From NCBI GenBank assembly GCA_944325865.1, contig CALVBS010000002.1, positions 310,001-374,000 on the forward strand: 64,000 nucleotides of DNA. Direction: 5' to 3'. This document shows positions 55,435 through 64,000 of the stretch, piece after piece. Numbering within the stretch: the first letter of the stretch is position 1; each line of letters starts with the position of its first letter. The stretch comes from Candidatus Gastranaerophilales bacterium (GTDB lineage: Bacteria; Cyanobacteriota; Vampirovibrionia; Gastranaerophilales; Gastranaerophilaceae). The notes beneath the pieces are model-generated. The model saw only the letters and a program-made list of their open reading frames with translations. It was not told the DNA's origin and made no database searches. Both the position numbers and the translations under genes were made by a program.

Positions 55435-57037
55435 TAAAAAAAATTATAATAAAAAATTATAAACAATTTGAGGATTTTAGTCTTGACCTAAATCCTGATA
55501 TTAATATAATAGTTGGAAATAATGAAGCAGGCAAAACAACTTTATTTGAGGCTATAAATCTTGGACTTACACAAAAACTAAATGGTAGATTGATTGCACA
55601 AGAGCTGACACCATATCTTTTTAATATTAAAGCAAGGGATCTATATTTAAAGGAATTGAAAGAGAATCCAAAAACTGCAAAACTACCTGAGATACTTATT
55701 GAGATTTACTTTACTGACGATATTAGTGGAGATTTTAAAGGAAGCATAAATTCATTAAAAGAAGATTGTGCGGGTGTTTCTTTAAGAATATGTTTTGACA
55801 GTGATTTTCAAAAAGAGTACGAAAAATATATAATTGAACCTGAAAAAGTTAAAGAAATACCAATAGAATATTATAAAGTTGAATGGTATAGTTTTGCAAG
55901 TAATCCATTTAGATTTTTGGAACTGCCTATAAAATCACATTTAATCGATAATATTGAACATAGATATATACAAGGATCAGATAAATATATTGCTGAACTT
56001 GTTGGAGACTATTTAGATGAAACACAAAAGTCATTATTGGCACTAAAATATAGACAATTGAAAGAAGAATTTACAGGAGATGAAAAAATAAAAAGCATTA
56101 ATGATGAGTTTCAAAGTACAGGAACTTCTATCTCTGATAAAAATGTCCAAATTTCAATTGATATATCTGCAAAGAATTCTTGGGATTCTATATTATCACT
56201 ATATTTTGATGATATACCTTTTAAATTTATTGGCAAAGGTGAACAAAATTCTGTAAAAATAAAATTGGCATTAAAAGAAAAACTTGAACAATCAGATATA
56301 ATTATGATAGAAGAACCGGAAACAAGTCTGTCTTTTTCAAATTTAAATAAATTAGTAAGTGTTATTTCCAAAGTGTGCGAAGGTAAACAATTACTAATTA
56401 GTACTCACAGTTCTTTTGTTGCAAATAAAACCGGTATTGATAAATTAATTCTATTAAACAAGAATAAAAGTTTTAAAATAGCTGATTTATCCCCGGATAC
56501 ATATGAATATTTTAAAAAATTGTCCGGTTATGATACTTTGCGTATGATTCTTGCAACTAAAAGCATTTTAGTTGAAGGACCATCTGATGAATTGATTATT
56601 CAAAAAGCATATTATGATACATACGATAAACTACCAATAGAAGAAGGTACAGATGTAATAGCTGTCTCATCTTTAGCGTTTAAAAGATTTCTCGAAATTG
56701 CAAAAGGATTGAACCTTAATACGGTTGTGGTTACTGATAATGATGGTAATATAGCAAAACTAAAAGAAAAATATAGTGATTATTTAAATGAAGAGAATAT
56801 AAAAATATGTTTTTCAGCAGATGCAAATCTTAATACTTTAGAACCAAATATGTATGCAGCAAATGGATACGATAAATTAAAGGTGCTGTTTACAAGACCG
56901 GCCAACGATACAGAAGAACAATTTAAAAAATTTTTTATATCAAAAACAACAAAACAAAAGTTGCATTAACTATTTTTGATACAGAAAAAGGGACTGTAGA
57001 TTTTCCACAGTATATAAAAGATGCCATTAAAAAATAA
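55431..57037 (+). CDS. OLD-family (GajA-like) ATPase-nuclease with a frameshift near the end
   Basis: The protein has an N-terminal ABC-type ATPase with Walker A GNNEAGKT (29-36) and Walker B IIMIEEPE (290-297). A TOPRIM nuclease domain follows with E382 (VEGPSDE) and DND (436-438). The frame stops at 56969 (512 residues). Shifting one base at the A5 run 56942-56946 restores reading into VALTIFDTEKGTVDFPQYIK up to 57037, which fits the family's ending. The intact gene would be about 535 residues. It pairs with a UvrD-like helicase, the Gabija arrangement. The break may be a mutation, a phase-variable tract or a sequence error. Confidence 0.82.
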
Positions 57038-58154
57038 TATTTTAATACACTCAACAGCAGGCTCCGGGAAAACAACTTGTTTAGTCAAAGTTGCATTGAA
57101 TAATGCTGATAAAAAAATTTTAATAACAACTTATACGAGAAACAATGCTCAAGAAATTAAAAATAAATTTGTTGAATTAAATGGCTATGTACCGAAAAAT
57201 GTAGAAATCACAACTTGGGAAACATTTCTACTTAAAAATTGTATAAGACCTTATCAAAATCTAATGGGCTTTGAAGATAGAATTTATCAAGTCTATTTTA
57301 CAAATACAGATCCACATTTAAGAAAAGGGAGTAATGGTAAATATTACTATACAATAAAGAAAAGTAATGACATTCAGCGATATTATTTAACTTCTAACGG
57401 CCGAATTTATTCTTGCAAAATATCTGAATTTGCTGATGATTGTCATAAAATGGTAAAAGGTAAAATGCTTCAGCGAATGGAAGAATGTTACGATTATATA
57501 TTTGTGGATGAAGCTCAAGATTTTGCCGGATATGATTTTGAAATAATGAATTTGATATTAAAATCTAAAAATATAAAATCAATTATTGTGGCAGACAAAA
57601 GACAAAATACCTTTGATACACACCATTCAAAGAAAAATAAAAAATATGCTGAAAATATTATAGAATGGTTTAAGGTTTTAGAAAATAAAAAACTTGCAAA
57701 GTTAAACTATTTAAATAATACTTGGCGTTGTAATCAACAAATTTGTGATATTGCAGATTCTTTATATCCAGAGTTACCTAAATCCATATCAAAAAATAAA
57801 ATTACCACAGAACATGACGGATTATTTTATGTGAAAAATAATAATTTAAAAAAATACATAAATAGGTATAATCCTGTTGTTTTAGCGTATGGCAAAAATT
57901 CTTGTAATGATTTAGAAACCGACATAAAGACAATGAATTTCGGAATCTCCAAAGGTTTGACTTTCGATAGGGTTATAATAAAACCAACAGAAAAAATTAT
58001 GAATTTTCTTAAATATGGTAATATTCCTGAGAAAGCAAAAGAAAAGCTCTATATTGCTATAACAAGAGCACGATACAGCGTGGGGTTTATAGTTCCAAAT
58101 GATATAGATTTAGATTCTTTTTATAATAAAAAAATTGTTGAGTGGTGTGAATAA
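57021..58154 (+). CDS. UvrD-like (GajB-like) helicase
   Basis: This 377-residue SF1 helicase shows Walker A STAGSGKTTC (11-20), motif II FVDEAQDF, NNTWRCNQQI, GISKGLTFDRVII and the motif VI LYIAITRARY. At 377 residues it is smaller than most GajB proteins (about 490). It keeps all core motifs, but the 1B/2B insertions appear reduced. Its start lies inside the restored end of the OLD gene, so the two were made as a coupled pair. In Gabija, GajB senses DNA termini and activates GajA. Confidence 0.86.
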   Translation: MPLKNNILIHSTAGSGKTTCLVKVALNNADKKILITTYTRNNAQEIKNKFVELNGYVPKNVEITTWETFLLKNCIRPYQNLMGFEDRIYQVYFTNTDPHLRKGSNGKYYYTIKKSNDIQRYYLTSNGRIYSCKISEFADDCHKMVKGKMLQRMEECYDYIFVDEAQDFAGYDFEIMNLILKSKNIKSIIVADKRQNTFDTHHSKKNKKYAENIIEWFKVLENKKLAKLNYLNNTWRCNQQICDIADSLYPELPKSISKNKITTEHDGLFYVKNNNLKKYINRYNPVVLAYGKNSCNDLETDIKTMNFGISKGLTFDRVIIKPTEKIMNFLKYGNIPEKAKEKLYIAITRARYSVGFIVPNDIDLDSFYNKKIVEWCE

Positions 58155-58745
58155 TTAATTTTAAACTTGACTGAACTTATATTTTTTAAGGGTAATTTTA
58201 GTTGTTTTGTAATGTGTTTAGAGTATTGATTTTACTGATATTTAAACGTGATAAATACTTCCGGCTTACTTCCGAGTTGAATAACACCCTTTTCAAATGG
58301 GACTTTTTTGTCCTGAATATGTCATCGCTACGATATAGAGTGTGTTTGAGTTATATTGATTTGCTTGGATTTATACTGGATTTTTTCGTGACAAAAAGTG
58401 GACAAAAAGAGTAGTTTCGTTACATTTGAGTCAATTCGTATAAAATCGCTATAACCACAACGTGTGGGCTAACATAGGCTAATTAATTACAATTCAAATG
58501 TCCCAAATAAACCCCAGTGAGATACGCACCAAATTTGAATTGTACGGATAATTTGATTATTTTGGAATAGTCCAGTTCCGCAAAATTTTAAAAATTTTAA
58601 AACAAAGTCTGTATAAAGATAACCATGGTAGTATAAAAGATATGTAAAAATATCCAAATTTAAATTTTTACCTGTCATCAAATCAACTGTCAGCTTGCAA
58701 TCATTATTTCAGGTGCTAATATGAAATTGCAAAAAGCTTAAAACA
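58155..58745. other. Right-edge intergenic region of the accessory segment
   Basis: No gene of more than about 70 codons can be supported. GGGACTTTTTTGTCCTGAA (58299-58317) is a near match to GGGACATTTTGTCTGAA at 35317-35333. ACAATTCAAAT (58490-58500) and ATTTGAATTGT (58532-58542) form an 11-bp inverted repeat with a 31-base spacer. A TGACAAAAAGTGGACAAAAA tandem lies near 58389-58408. A right boundary of the accessory segment is plausible here. Confidence 0.5.
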
Positions 58746-59261
58746 ATGAATAATTTAACTCCATTTCAAAAAAATTTTAAAAATTTATGTACATACCTCG
58801 GAAAAAATAATAAAGCTCTATATGGAGCTTTAACTATTGCAGCTTCCAAAGGCATTCTTCGTCCGACTTTTACAATGATGGATAATAAACAGGAGATTAA
58901 TTCCAGAAAATACACTGCTTTTAGAGAAGCTTTTACCGGTGCTGTCGCTTTTGTTGCTTATTTAATAACAGATAACCTTGTCGGTCAAGGTGCTAAATAT
59001 ATTGCTGAAAAAACAAACCATATACCGGAATTACCTAAAATAAAATCAACACTTTCTCTTATAAGTGTCAGTCTTACCGCACTTTTTGTTATTCCTGCAA
59101 TATGTAATGCAGGTACAAAACCTCTTATGAATATGGTACTAGGCTCCAATCAAAAGACACCACCCCAAAATCATATGTCTAAAGTTAATTTTCAAGGAGC
59201 TTCCCCTTCATATCATTTCAGAGATTTTTATAACTCCGGAATGAAGATTGGAGGTTTATAA
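58746..59261 (+). CDS. Lineage-specific short membrane protein (family with RP...MMDN...RKY)
   Basis: This 171-residue protein has two hydrophobic segments (AFTGAVAFVAYLITDN and LSLISVSLTALFVIPAI). It carries the signature RPTFTMMDN, then SRKYTAFREA. The same pattern (RPAAIMMDN...TRKYAATKEG) appears in the next gene, and weaker forms appear at 59990 and 11495. Near the C-terminus is the short tag KVNFQGAS. The function is unknown. It is coupled to the next gene by a TAATG overlap. Confidence 0.65.
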   Translation: MNNLTPFQKNFKNLCTYLGKNNKALYGALTIAASKGILRPTFTMMDNKQEINSRKYTAFREAFTGAVAFVAYLITDNLVGQGAKYIAEKTNHIPELPKIKSTLSLISVSLTALFVIPAICNAGTKPLMNMVLGSNQKTPPQNHMSKVNFQGASPSYHFRDFYNSGMKIGGL

Positions 59262-59872
59262 TGATTGATAAAGTTGCTAATATACTTTTAAATCCAAGAT
59301 TTGTAAATTTTGCTAATAACACCAAATACACGGTATCAACGGAATCTATATTTAAAGCAACAGGCAGACCGGCTGCTATTATGATGGATAATCATGTTGA
59401 TAAAGATACCAGAAAATATGCGGCAACAAAAGAAGGTTTATATCAGGCATTATGTCTTGCAATTTATCTTACAATGATTCCGTTAGTATTTCAAAAATAC
59501 GGATTTAAAATTGCACAAAAAATTCTAAAAGGTGACTCATCTTTACCTGCTTTTAAAAATGCTGCCGAATATTTAAATTATGCTAAACTCGCCAAAATGG
59601 ATAAAAAAGATCGGCAGGGACACAAACTACTTGCTAAAATTTCGAATACTTTAAAATCTTCACCCGAAGATAAATTAACACTAAAAGAACATTTGTTGTC
59701 AGATGATAAGCCCCCTGAATTTCCGACTGCAAAAGGGGCTATTGAATTGAGTAACCTTGTTGGAACAGTAATCGGGCTGGCGTGGATTGCCTCTGAATTA
59801 AGCAACTATATTCTTCACCCGATAATGTGCGGGCTCGGGTTTGAAAAACCTAAAAATAGTTCCAATAAATAA
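59261..59872 (+). CDS. Lineage-specific short membrane protein, paralogue
   Basis: This 203-residue protein has the signature GRPAAIMMDN, then TRKYAATKEGLYQ, aligned with that of the preceding gene. One hydrophobic stretch follows it (ALCLAIYLTMIPLVF) and another lies near the end (VGTVIGLAWIASELSNYIL). It lies in a TAATG overlap with the gene before. A run of AAAT units follows the stop codon. The function is unknown. Confidence 0.65.
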   Translation: MIDKVANILLNPRFVNFANNTKYTVSTESIFKATGRPAAIMMDNHVDKDTRKYAATKEGLYQALCLAIYLTMIPLVFQKYGFKIAQKILKGDSSLPAFKNAAEYLNYAKLAKMDKKDRQGHKLLAKISNTLKSSPEDKLTLKEHLLSDDKPPEFPTAKGAIELSNLVGTVIGLAWIASELSNYILHPIMCGLGFEKPKNSSNK

Positions 59873-59989
59873 ATAAATAAATAAATTATCACAATATTAA
59901 TAACATTTATTTTATGTTGACAAAAATACTTTCTGATGTAAGATATTTACGGTTAAAAAGACTACAAATAGATATAAAAAAATAAACCC

Positions 59990-60658
59990 ATGTTAGCACC
60001 AATATATACAAACTGCCCTGAAAAAACATTTGCAACTTTTGGTTTTAAACCTAAAAAAGATAACTTCTTTACAATTCCTAAAAGGAAACCGCTCACCATT
60101 GCCGAAAAGGTTTCAATAGGTGCCGGTACACTTATAGGAACAGCATTGCCCATAATACAGTTTTGCAGAAAACAAAAAGTCCCTGTTACAAAACTTAAAT
60201 ATAGGGAAAAAGAAATGATTTTACTCAGTACCGGCTCCATTACCGGCGGTGTACTCGGAGGGATAAGTTCTGACAGGAAAGTTGAACCGAAATATAAAAT
60301 TCATGAAGGAATTACCCAATTTTTTAATGCGGTCATACCTACATTACTAATTAATCCAATCTTGAAAACCTGTGAAAAGATTAAACCGCTAAACAACAAT
60401 AAGGCCAAAGCTCTTTTACTGCTTGGCGGTATATTTGGCGGAATGGCGGCAGGGGCTGAAATTTCCAACAAAATCAATGGTACAACAACACCTGCAACAA
60501 AAAGAAAAGTGAAAATTATTGATGCAATAGCAAATATTGATGTAATATCCGGTGCATTGGTTATGGCAAAATTTCCGTTAATAGGAAAACTTGGGTTAGA
60601 AAAATTTTTACCGCTGTTTTATATGTGGACAGGGTATGAATCAGGAAAAATGAGGTAA
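59990..60658 (+). CDS. Lineage-specific short membrane protein, third member
   Basis: This 222-residue protein has Gly-rich hydrophobic stretches (SIGAGTLIGTALPII, LLSTGSITGGVLGGI and LLLGGIFGGMAAG). A SSDRKVEPKYKIHEGI segment parallels the DN...RKY...EG signature of the neighbours. It is not in a known family. AT-rich sequence of about 120 bases separates it from the previous gene. Confidence 0.6.
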   Translation: MLAPIYTNCPEKTFATFGFKPKKDNFFTIPKRKPLTIAEKVSIGAGTLIGTALPIIQFCRKQKVPVTKLKYREKEMILLSTGSITGGVLGGISSDRKVEPKYKIHEGITQFFNAVIPTLLINPILKTCEKIKPLNNNKAKALLLLGGIFGGMAAGAEISNKINGTTTPATKRKVKIIDAIANIDVISGALVMAKFPLIGKLGLEKFLPLFYMWTGYESGKMR

Positions 60659-60719
60659 TAATTGTAGAAAGCTTCATCATTGATTCTATAAAACAGATAA
60701 TTTTTAGTAAAAATTATTC

Positions 60720-61835
60720 TTAACCTAACTTTCTTTTGAAAGTTCTGCCTGCAAGAGTAAGAGTTATTAAAGCTATAATAATTAATGGGATAAGGTTTGT
60801 AGTGACATCTTCTATACCCGTTCCCTTCAGGAAAATTCCACGTGTCAAAACCATAAAAAAGCGGACAGGATTAAGCCAGGTCAAATACTGCAAAGCAACA
60901 GGCATATCTTCTATCGGAGAAATAAATCCGGATAGCAAAACCGCAGGCATCATAAACGTCATTGCAGATAAAATAGCCTGCTGCTGGGTGTTGCAGACGG
61001 CAGATATGTAAAGTCCGACTCCGACTATTGCAAGCAGTGAAATAAAAATCGAAACCATAAACAGAAGAAATGATCCCGCAAAAGGTATTTGAAAAGATAC
61101 AATCACAATCCCTGTCATAACCATCGTTAATGCCATTGCAATAATCAACGGCGGTATAGATTTCCCTAGCAGAATTTCCAGAGAAGATAAAGGACTTACT
61201 ATAAGTTGATCAAAAGTTCCGAGTTCCCGTTCTCTTGCGATTGACAGGGATGTTAAGATTAAAGTTGTAACTAACGAAAGCATTGCAACAATTACGGTTA
61301 AAATATACCATTTGTATTCAAGATTCGGGTTAAACCAGTTGCGGACGGAGGTATTTATACCGACACCGTTCTTTTTGGAAGAAGTTTCCATACCGTAGCC
61401 GGAAATTATTTGCGATGCATAACCCGATGCGATGGATGCGGAATTTGTCTGCCTGCCGTCAGCCATAACTTGTACCGTTGCGGTTTTTCCTGATTTAATA
61501 TCACGGGAAAAATCATTATTTATCATTAATCCAATCTGGACTTTTTGAGTATCAAGTTTCTTTTTAAATTCCGCTTCGTTATCAACATAATAAAAATTCC
61601 TGAATCGCGGTGAGTTCTCAAATCTGGATAACAGTTCTCTGGATTCAACGCTTTGAGAACGGTCGAGTGTTACTACATCAATATTTTGCACTTCCATTGT
61701 TGCAGCGTTGGAAAAAATCAAAAGCTGTACTATCGGAAGTCCGATTATTATTCCTTTTGTTTTCGGATCATTCCATATTGTTATAAATTCTTTTTTCATC
61801 AATGCAAGAACCCTGCGGAAAAAATCTCTTATCAT
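60720..61835 (-). CDS. ABC-2 type exporter permease (YbhR/YhhJ-like), second
   Basis: This 371-residue protein has an N-terminal helix, a large extracytoplasmic loop (about 45-165) and five C-terminal helices. These include RERELGTFDQLIVSPLSSLEILLGK, the ABC-2 coupling region. It probably exports drugs or lipids with the ATPase at 62994. It starts 1 base after the stop of the first permease gene and is the last gene of the unit. Confidence 0.9.
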   Translation of the reverse strand: MIRDFFRRVLALMKKEFITIWNDPKTKGIIIGLPIVQLLIFSNAATMEVQNIDVVTLDRSQSVESRELLSRFENSPRFRNFYYVDNEAEFKKKLDTQKVQIGLMINNDFSRDIKSGKTATVQVMADGRQTNSASIASGYASQIISGYGMETSSKKNGVGINTSVRNWFNPNLEYKWYILTVIVAMLSLVTTLILTSLSIARERELGTFDQLIVSPLSSLEILLGKSIPPLIIAMALTMVMTGIVIVSFQIPFAGSFLLFMVSIFISLLAIVGVGLYISAVCNTQQQAILSAMTFMMPAVLLSGFISPIEDMPVALQYLTWLNPVRFFMVLTRGIFLKGTGIEDVTTNLIPLIIIALITLTLAGRTFKRKLG

Positions 61836-61836
61836 A

Positions 61837-62997
61837 TTAACTTCTCACCTGCCTTTCAGGCGTTCTCTCCCTCAAAGTACGGGTAGAAACTTTTTCCAAT
61901 CTTGTTGACGTGTTTTTATAGACAGCCGCAAACAAAATCAGTCCCAGTATTGTCAAATATATAGCATTAGCAATAACAATTTCGGGCACCGTTCCTGCCA
62001 TAAATTCACTTTCTATAAAAGAAACATAATATCTTGGCGGTAAAATTCTTGTTAAGTGCTGAAAAAATACCGGCATCGAATTTATAGGGAACATCAAACC
62101 TGAAAGCATTAATGCAGGCATAAATCCGACGCTCATGGCCACCATACTTGCCAAAAACTGGTTTTTTAAAACAGACGACACATTCAAACCTATTCCGAGA
62201 GATGTGAAAAGAAACAATCCGCTTACCAGTAATAATACAAGATAGTTTCCCCTGAACGGAATTTGAAAAATAACAACACAAAGGAAAATATTGAAAGCTA
62301 AAGACAACATACCGAGAATAAAATACGGAATGTATTTACCTAAGACAATATGAATTGTTTTTACGGAAGTTGAAAGCATTGCCTCCATTGTACCGCGTTC
62401 CCATTCACGTGCGACAACAAGCGAGGTTAATAAAATGCCTATTAAAGTCATAGTGATTGCTATTGAACCCGGTACAATAAAATAATGGCTGTTCAAATCA
62501 GGATTGTACCATGTACGGATTTCGGCATTTATTGCAGGCTGGTTGACAGAACTTGCGTATTTGCTTGAAATCAGCCAGTTGTTTGCAATAGCCGTCGCAT
62601 AACTTTGAACGTAATTTGCAGTATTAACTTCCGAGCCGTCAGTAATAACCAGAAGGTCAGCATTTTGCCCTCTGGCAAGCTTTGTCGAGAAATCATTAGG
62701 AATTATTACTGCTCCTTTAATTTTTGAACGGGTGATTGCCGCTTCGATATCTTTTATGTTGTCAAAATAAATAGAGTTAACGTACTTACTGTGTCCGAAA
62801 GACTTGACAAGCGTTGCAACTTCCGGTGTCGGATCGTCATTTTTAATTCCCATGGTTACTTTCACTGAATCAAGATTTATCCCGTACATATAAATCATAA
62901 TTGAGATGAAAGGCAATACAAATGCAATTATTATACTGCTCGGATCTCGGAGAATTTGTTTTATTTCTTTTTTTATGAGTGCCAAAAGTATTTTCAT
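61837..62997 (-). CDS. ABC-2 type exporter permease (YbhS-like), first
   Basis: This 386-residue protein has the same layout as its neighbour, with the coupling segment REWERGTMEAMLSTSVK and five helices at the C-terminal half. The two permeases probably form a heterodimer. It overlaps the ATPase gene by 4 bases (ATGA). Confidence 0.9.
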   Translation of the reverse strand: MKILLALIKKEIKQILRDPSSIIIAFVLPFISIMIYMYGINLDSVKVTMGIKNDDPTPEVATLVKSFGHSKYVNSIYFDNIKDIEAAITRSKIKGAVIIPNDFSTKLARGQNADLLVITDGSEVNTANYVQSYATAIANNWLISSKYASSVNQPAINAEIRTWYNPDLNSHYFIVPGSIAITMTLIGILLTSLVVAREWERGTMEAMLSTSVKTIHIVLGKYIPYFILGMLSLAFNIFLCVVIFQIPFRGNYLVLLLVSGLFLFTSLGIGLNVSSVLKNQFLASMVAMSVGFMPALMLSGLMFPINSMPVFFQHLTRILPPRYYVSFIESEFMAGTVPEIVIANAIYLTILGLILFAAVYKNTSTRLEKVSTRTLRERTPERQVRS

Positions 62998-64000
62998 TCT
63001 TTTTCACTCTCCTTTATCAATGTTATGAATGTTTCTTCCATTGTCGGCAACTCTCCCTCGCCACTTGTGGGAGCGGGTTTGGGTGCTGGGTTTAATTCTA
63101 AGGCTTTTCTTTTCAATTCCTCAGGCGTACCAAGAGCTATGGTTTCCCCGTGATAGAAAAGGCTTATTCTGTCGCAGTATTCCGCTTCATCCATAAAGTG
63201 TGTTGTCACAAGAATTGTTACCCCTTTTCTGGCAAGTGATGTAATATGGTTCCAAAAATCCCGCCGGGTGATAACATCAACACCTGATGTCGGCTCATCC
63301 AGAAACAATACCGGCGGATTATGTATTAATGCACACGCCATAGATAATCTCTGTTTCAGCCCCAGCGGAAGTTCTTCACTTTTCTGGTCCGCATAGTCTT
63401 TCAGCCCGAAAACTTCAATAATTTCTTTTACTCTTGAGGCACGATTTTTAAATTTTATCCCATAGGCTGAGGCAAAAAATTCAAGGTTTTCTCTGACGGT
63501 AAGACTCCCGTAAAGCGAAAACTTCTGTGCCATATAGCCTAAATTTGAACGTGCTTTTTCCGGATCTTTTGTAATATCAATCCCCATAATTCTGGCTGTT
63601 CCGTTTGTCGGTTTTGCAAGCCCGCACATCATCTTAAATGAAGTTGATTTTCCGGCACCGTTCGGCCCGAGAAGTCCGAAAATTTCTCCCTTTTGTATGC
63701 AGAATGAATTGTTTTTTACCGCATAAAAATTTCCGTATTTTTTTTCAAGATTATCAGCCTCAACTGTGCAGTCCTGAATATCTTTGAGCAGTGTATAATT
63801 TTCTGCAATTTTTGAATTTTCCTGCTTGTATCCGCCCATAAGATCAATTACTTTGTTTTCAAATTCCTGCGGTGTTGGTGCCAAGTCGTGCGGTTTTCCT
63901 TCATAAATTACCCTGCCTCTGTCAATTACAACCGCAGTATCAAAGCTGTGAGCCTCATCCAGATAAGCCGTTGACCATAAAACAGTAGTCTCAGGATTTA
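62994..64000 (-). CDS. ABC exporter ATPase with two fused nucleotide-binding domains (partial at window edge)
   Basis: The frame is open to the right edge, with LWSTAYLDEAHSFDTAVVI as the end of a first ATPase domain. The visible second domain has Walker A GPNGAGKST, the signature LPLGLKQRLSMA and Walker B PVLFLDEPTSGVD, then TTHFMDEAEYCD. This is the YbhF-type double-ATPase subunit partnering two ABC-2 permeases. A start within the window (63884) would wrongly cut it in two. Between the second domain and the C-terminal helix is NPAPKPAPTSGEGELP, which looks repeat-derived. It continues beyond 64000. Confidence 0.9.
   Translation of the reverse strand, partial: NPETTVLWSTAYLDEAHSFDTAVVIDRGRVIYEGKPHDLAPTPQEFENKVIDLMGGYKQENSKIAENYTLLKDIQDCTVEADNLEKKYGNFYAVKNNSFCIQKGEIFGLLGPNGAGKSTSFKMMCGLAKPTNGTARIMGIDITKDPEKARSNLGYMAQKFSLYGSLTVRENLEFFASAYGIKFKNRASRVKEIIEVFGLKDYADQKSEELPLGLKQRLSMACALIHNPPVLFLDEPTSGVDVITRRDFWNHITSLARKGVTILVTTHFMDEAEYCDRISLFYHGETIALGTPEELKRKALELNPAPKPAPTSGEGELPTMEETFITLIKESEKE
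63045..63092. repeat. GC-rich repeat embedded in the ABC ATPase gene
   Basis: The bases coding NPAPKPAPTSGEGELP are GC-rich and have the CTCTCCCTCGCCACTTGTGG-type look of palindromic interspersed repeats that in other genomes read as Pro-rich xPSPxPxPxGEG peptides. It sits in frame just before the last helix, so the gene tolerates it. Confidence 0.55.

Noticed and set aside
56935-56950. Programmed -1 frameshift in the OLD gene
   Set aside because: The tract is C-AAA-AAC rather than a full slippery heptamer in the right frame, and I see no stimulatory hairpin; a simple indel is more likely.

Overview
The window looks like chromosome of a low-GC, host-associated bacterium with a Gram-negative-type envelope: a TolC/EmrA/EmrB pump and secreted proteins with signal peptides are present. 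The mix of housekeeping genes, a tandem family of odd short membrane proteins with NFQG/SFKQ-like tags, prepilin remnants and GC-rich interspersed repeats suggests a gut member of the Vampirovibrionia/Melainabacteria (Gastranaerophilales). That placement is inference from gene style; no rRNA is present to prove it.

Region 1 (1-35.2 kb) is ordinary chromosome. In order it holds the tail of a glycosyltransferase and a YkgJ-type protein, a GAF-GGDEF-HD-GYP c-di-GMP enzyme, dnaB, a solute-binding lipoprotein, mrnC, the shikimate genes aroC and aroK-aroB, and a metallophosphoesterase. Then come a MarR-controlled EmrA/EmrB/EmrB' operon divergent from tolC, a secreted trehalose-synthase-like GH13 enzyme, an acyltransferase, a DJ-1 family protein, and hisS with two downstream genes. 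It closes with nucleotidyltransferase, HxlR, tadA and a two-component pair, a TPR protein, eno, a MATE transporter and a Met-type tRNA. Short GC-rich double-hairpin repeats occur three times and sit in the wreckage of an XRE regulator and a type IV pilin-like gene.

Region 2 (35.2-58.7 kb) is an accessory defence region starting just after the tRNA. A leftward operon (about 49.2 to 36.8 kb) encodes a DndC-like PAPS-reductase-fold enzyme with zinc ribbons and a ferredoxin tail, a DUF4007 protein, a 1214-residue P-loop ATPase, a cysteine desulfurase, a PLD-plus-SF2 helicase, a 63-residue protein, a DndD-like SMC ATPase and a 160-residue protein. This reads as a phosphorothioation-type DNA modification and defence system without recognisable DndB, DndE or DndFGH. 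Next to it is a Mu/Tn7-like transposon with a DDE transposase, an AAA regulator and a third gene that looks like a tyrosine recombinase stripped of its catalytic residues. The transposon's first gene lies behind a convincing SAM-I-type riboswitch with an attenuator. To the right is a three-gene unit: an AAA/DUF4143 ATPase, an OLD-family (GajA-like) nuclease carrying a one-base frameshift near its end, and a UvrD-like (GajB-like) helicase.

Region 3 (58.7-64 kb) returns to chromosome, with three related small membrane proteins of a family also seen at 11.5 kb, and an ABC-2 exporter (two permeases and a double-ATPase subunit that runs off the window).

No CRISPR array, rRNA or replication origin was seen. 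The three strongest leads are the Dnd-like operon, the SAM riboswitch on a transposon-linked gene of unknown function, and the catalytically dead recombinase in the transposon.
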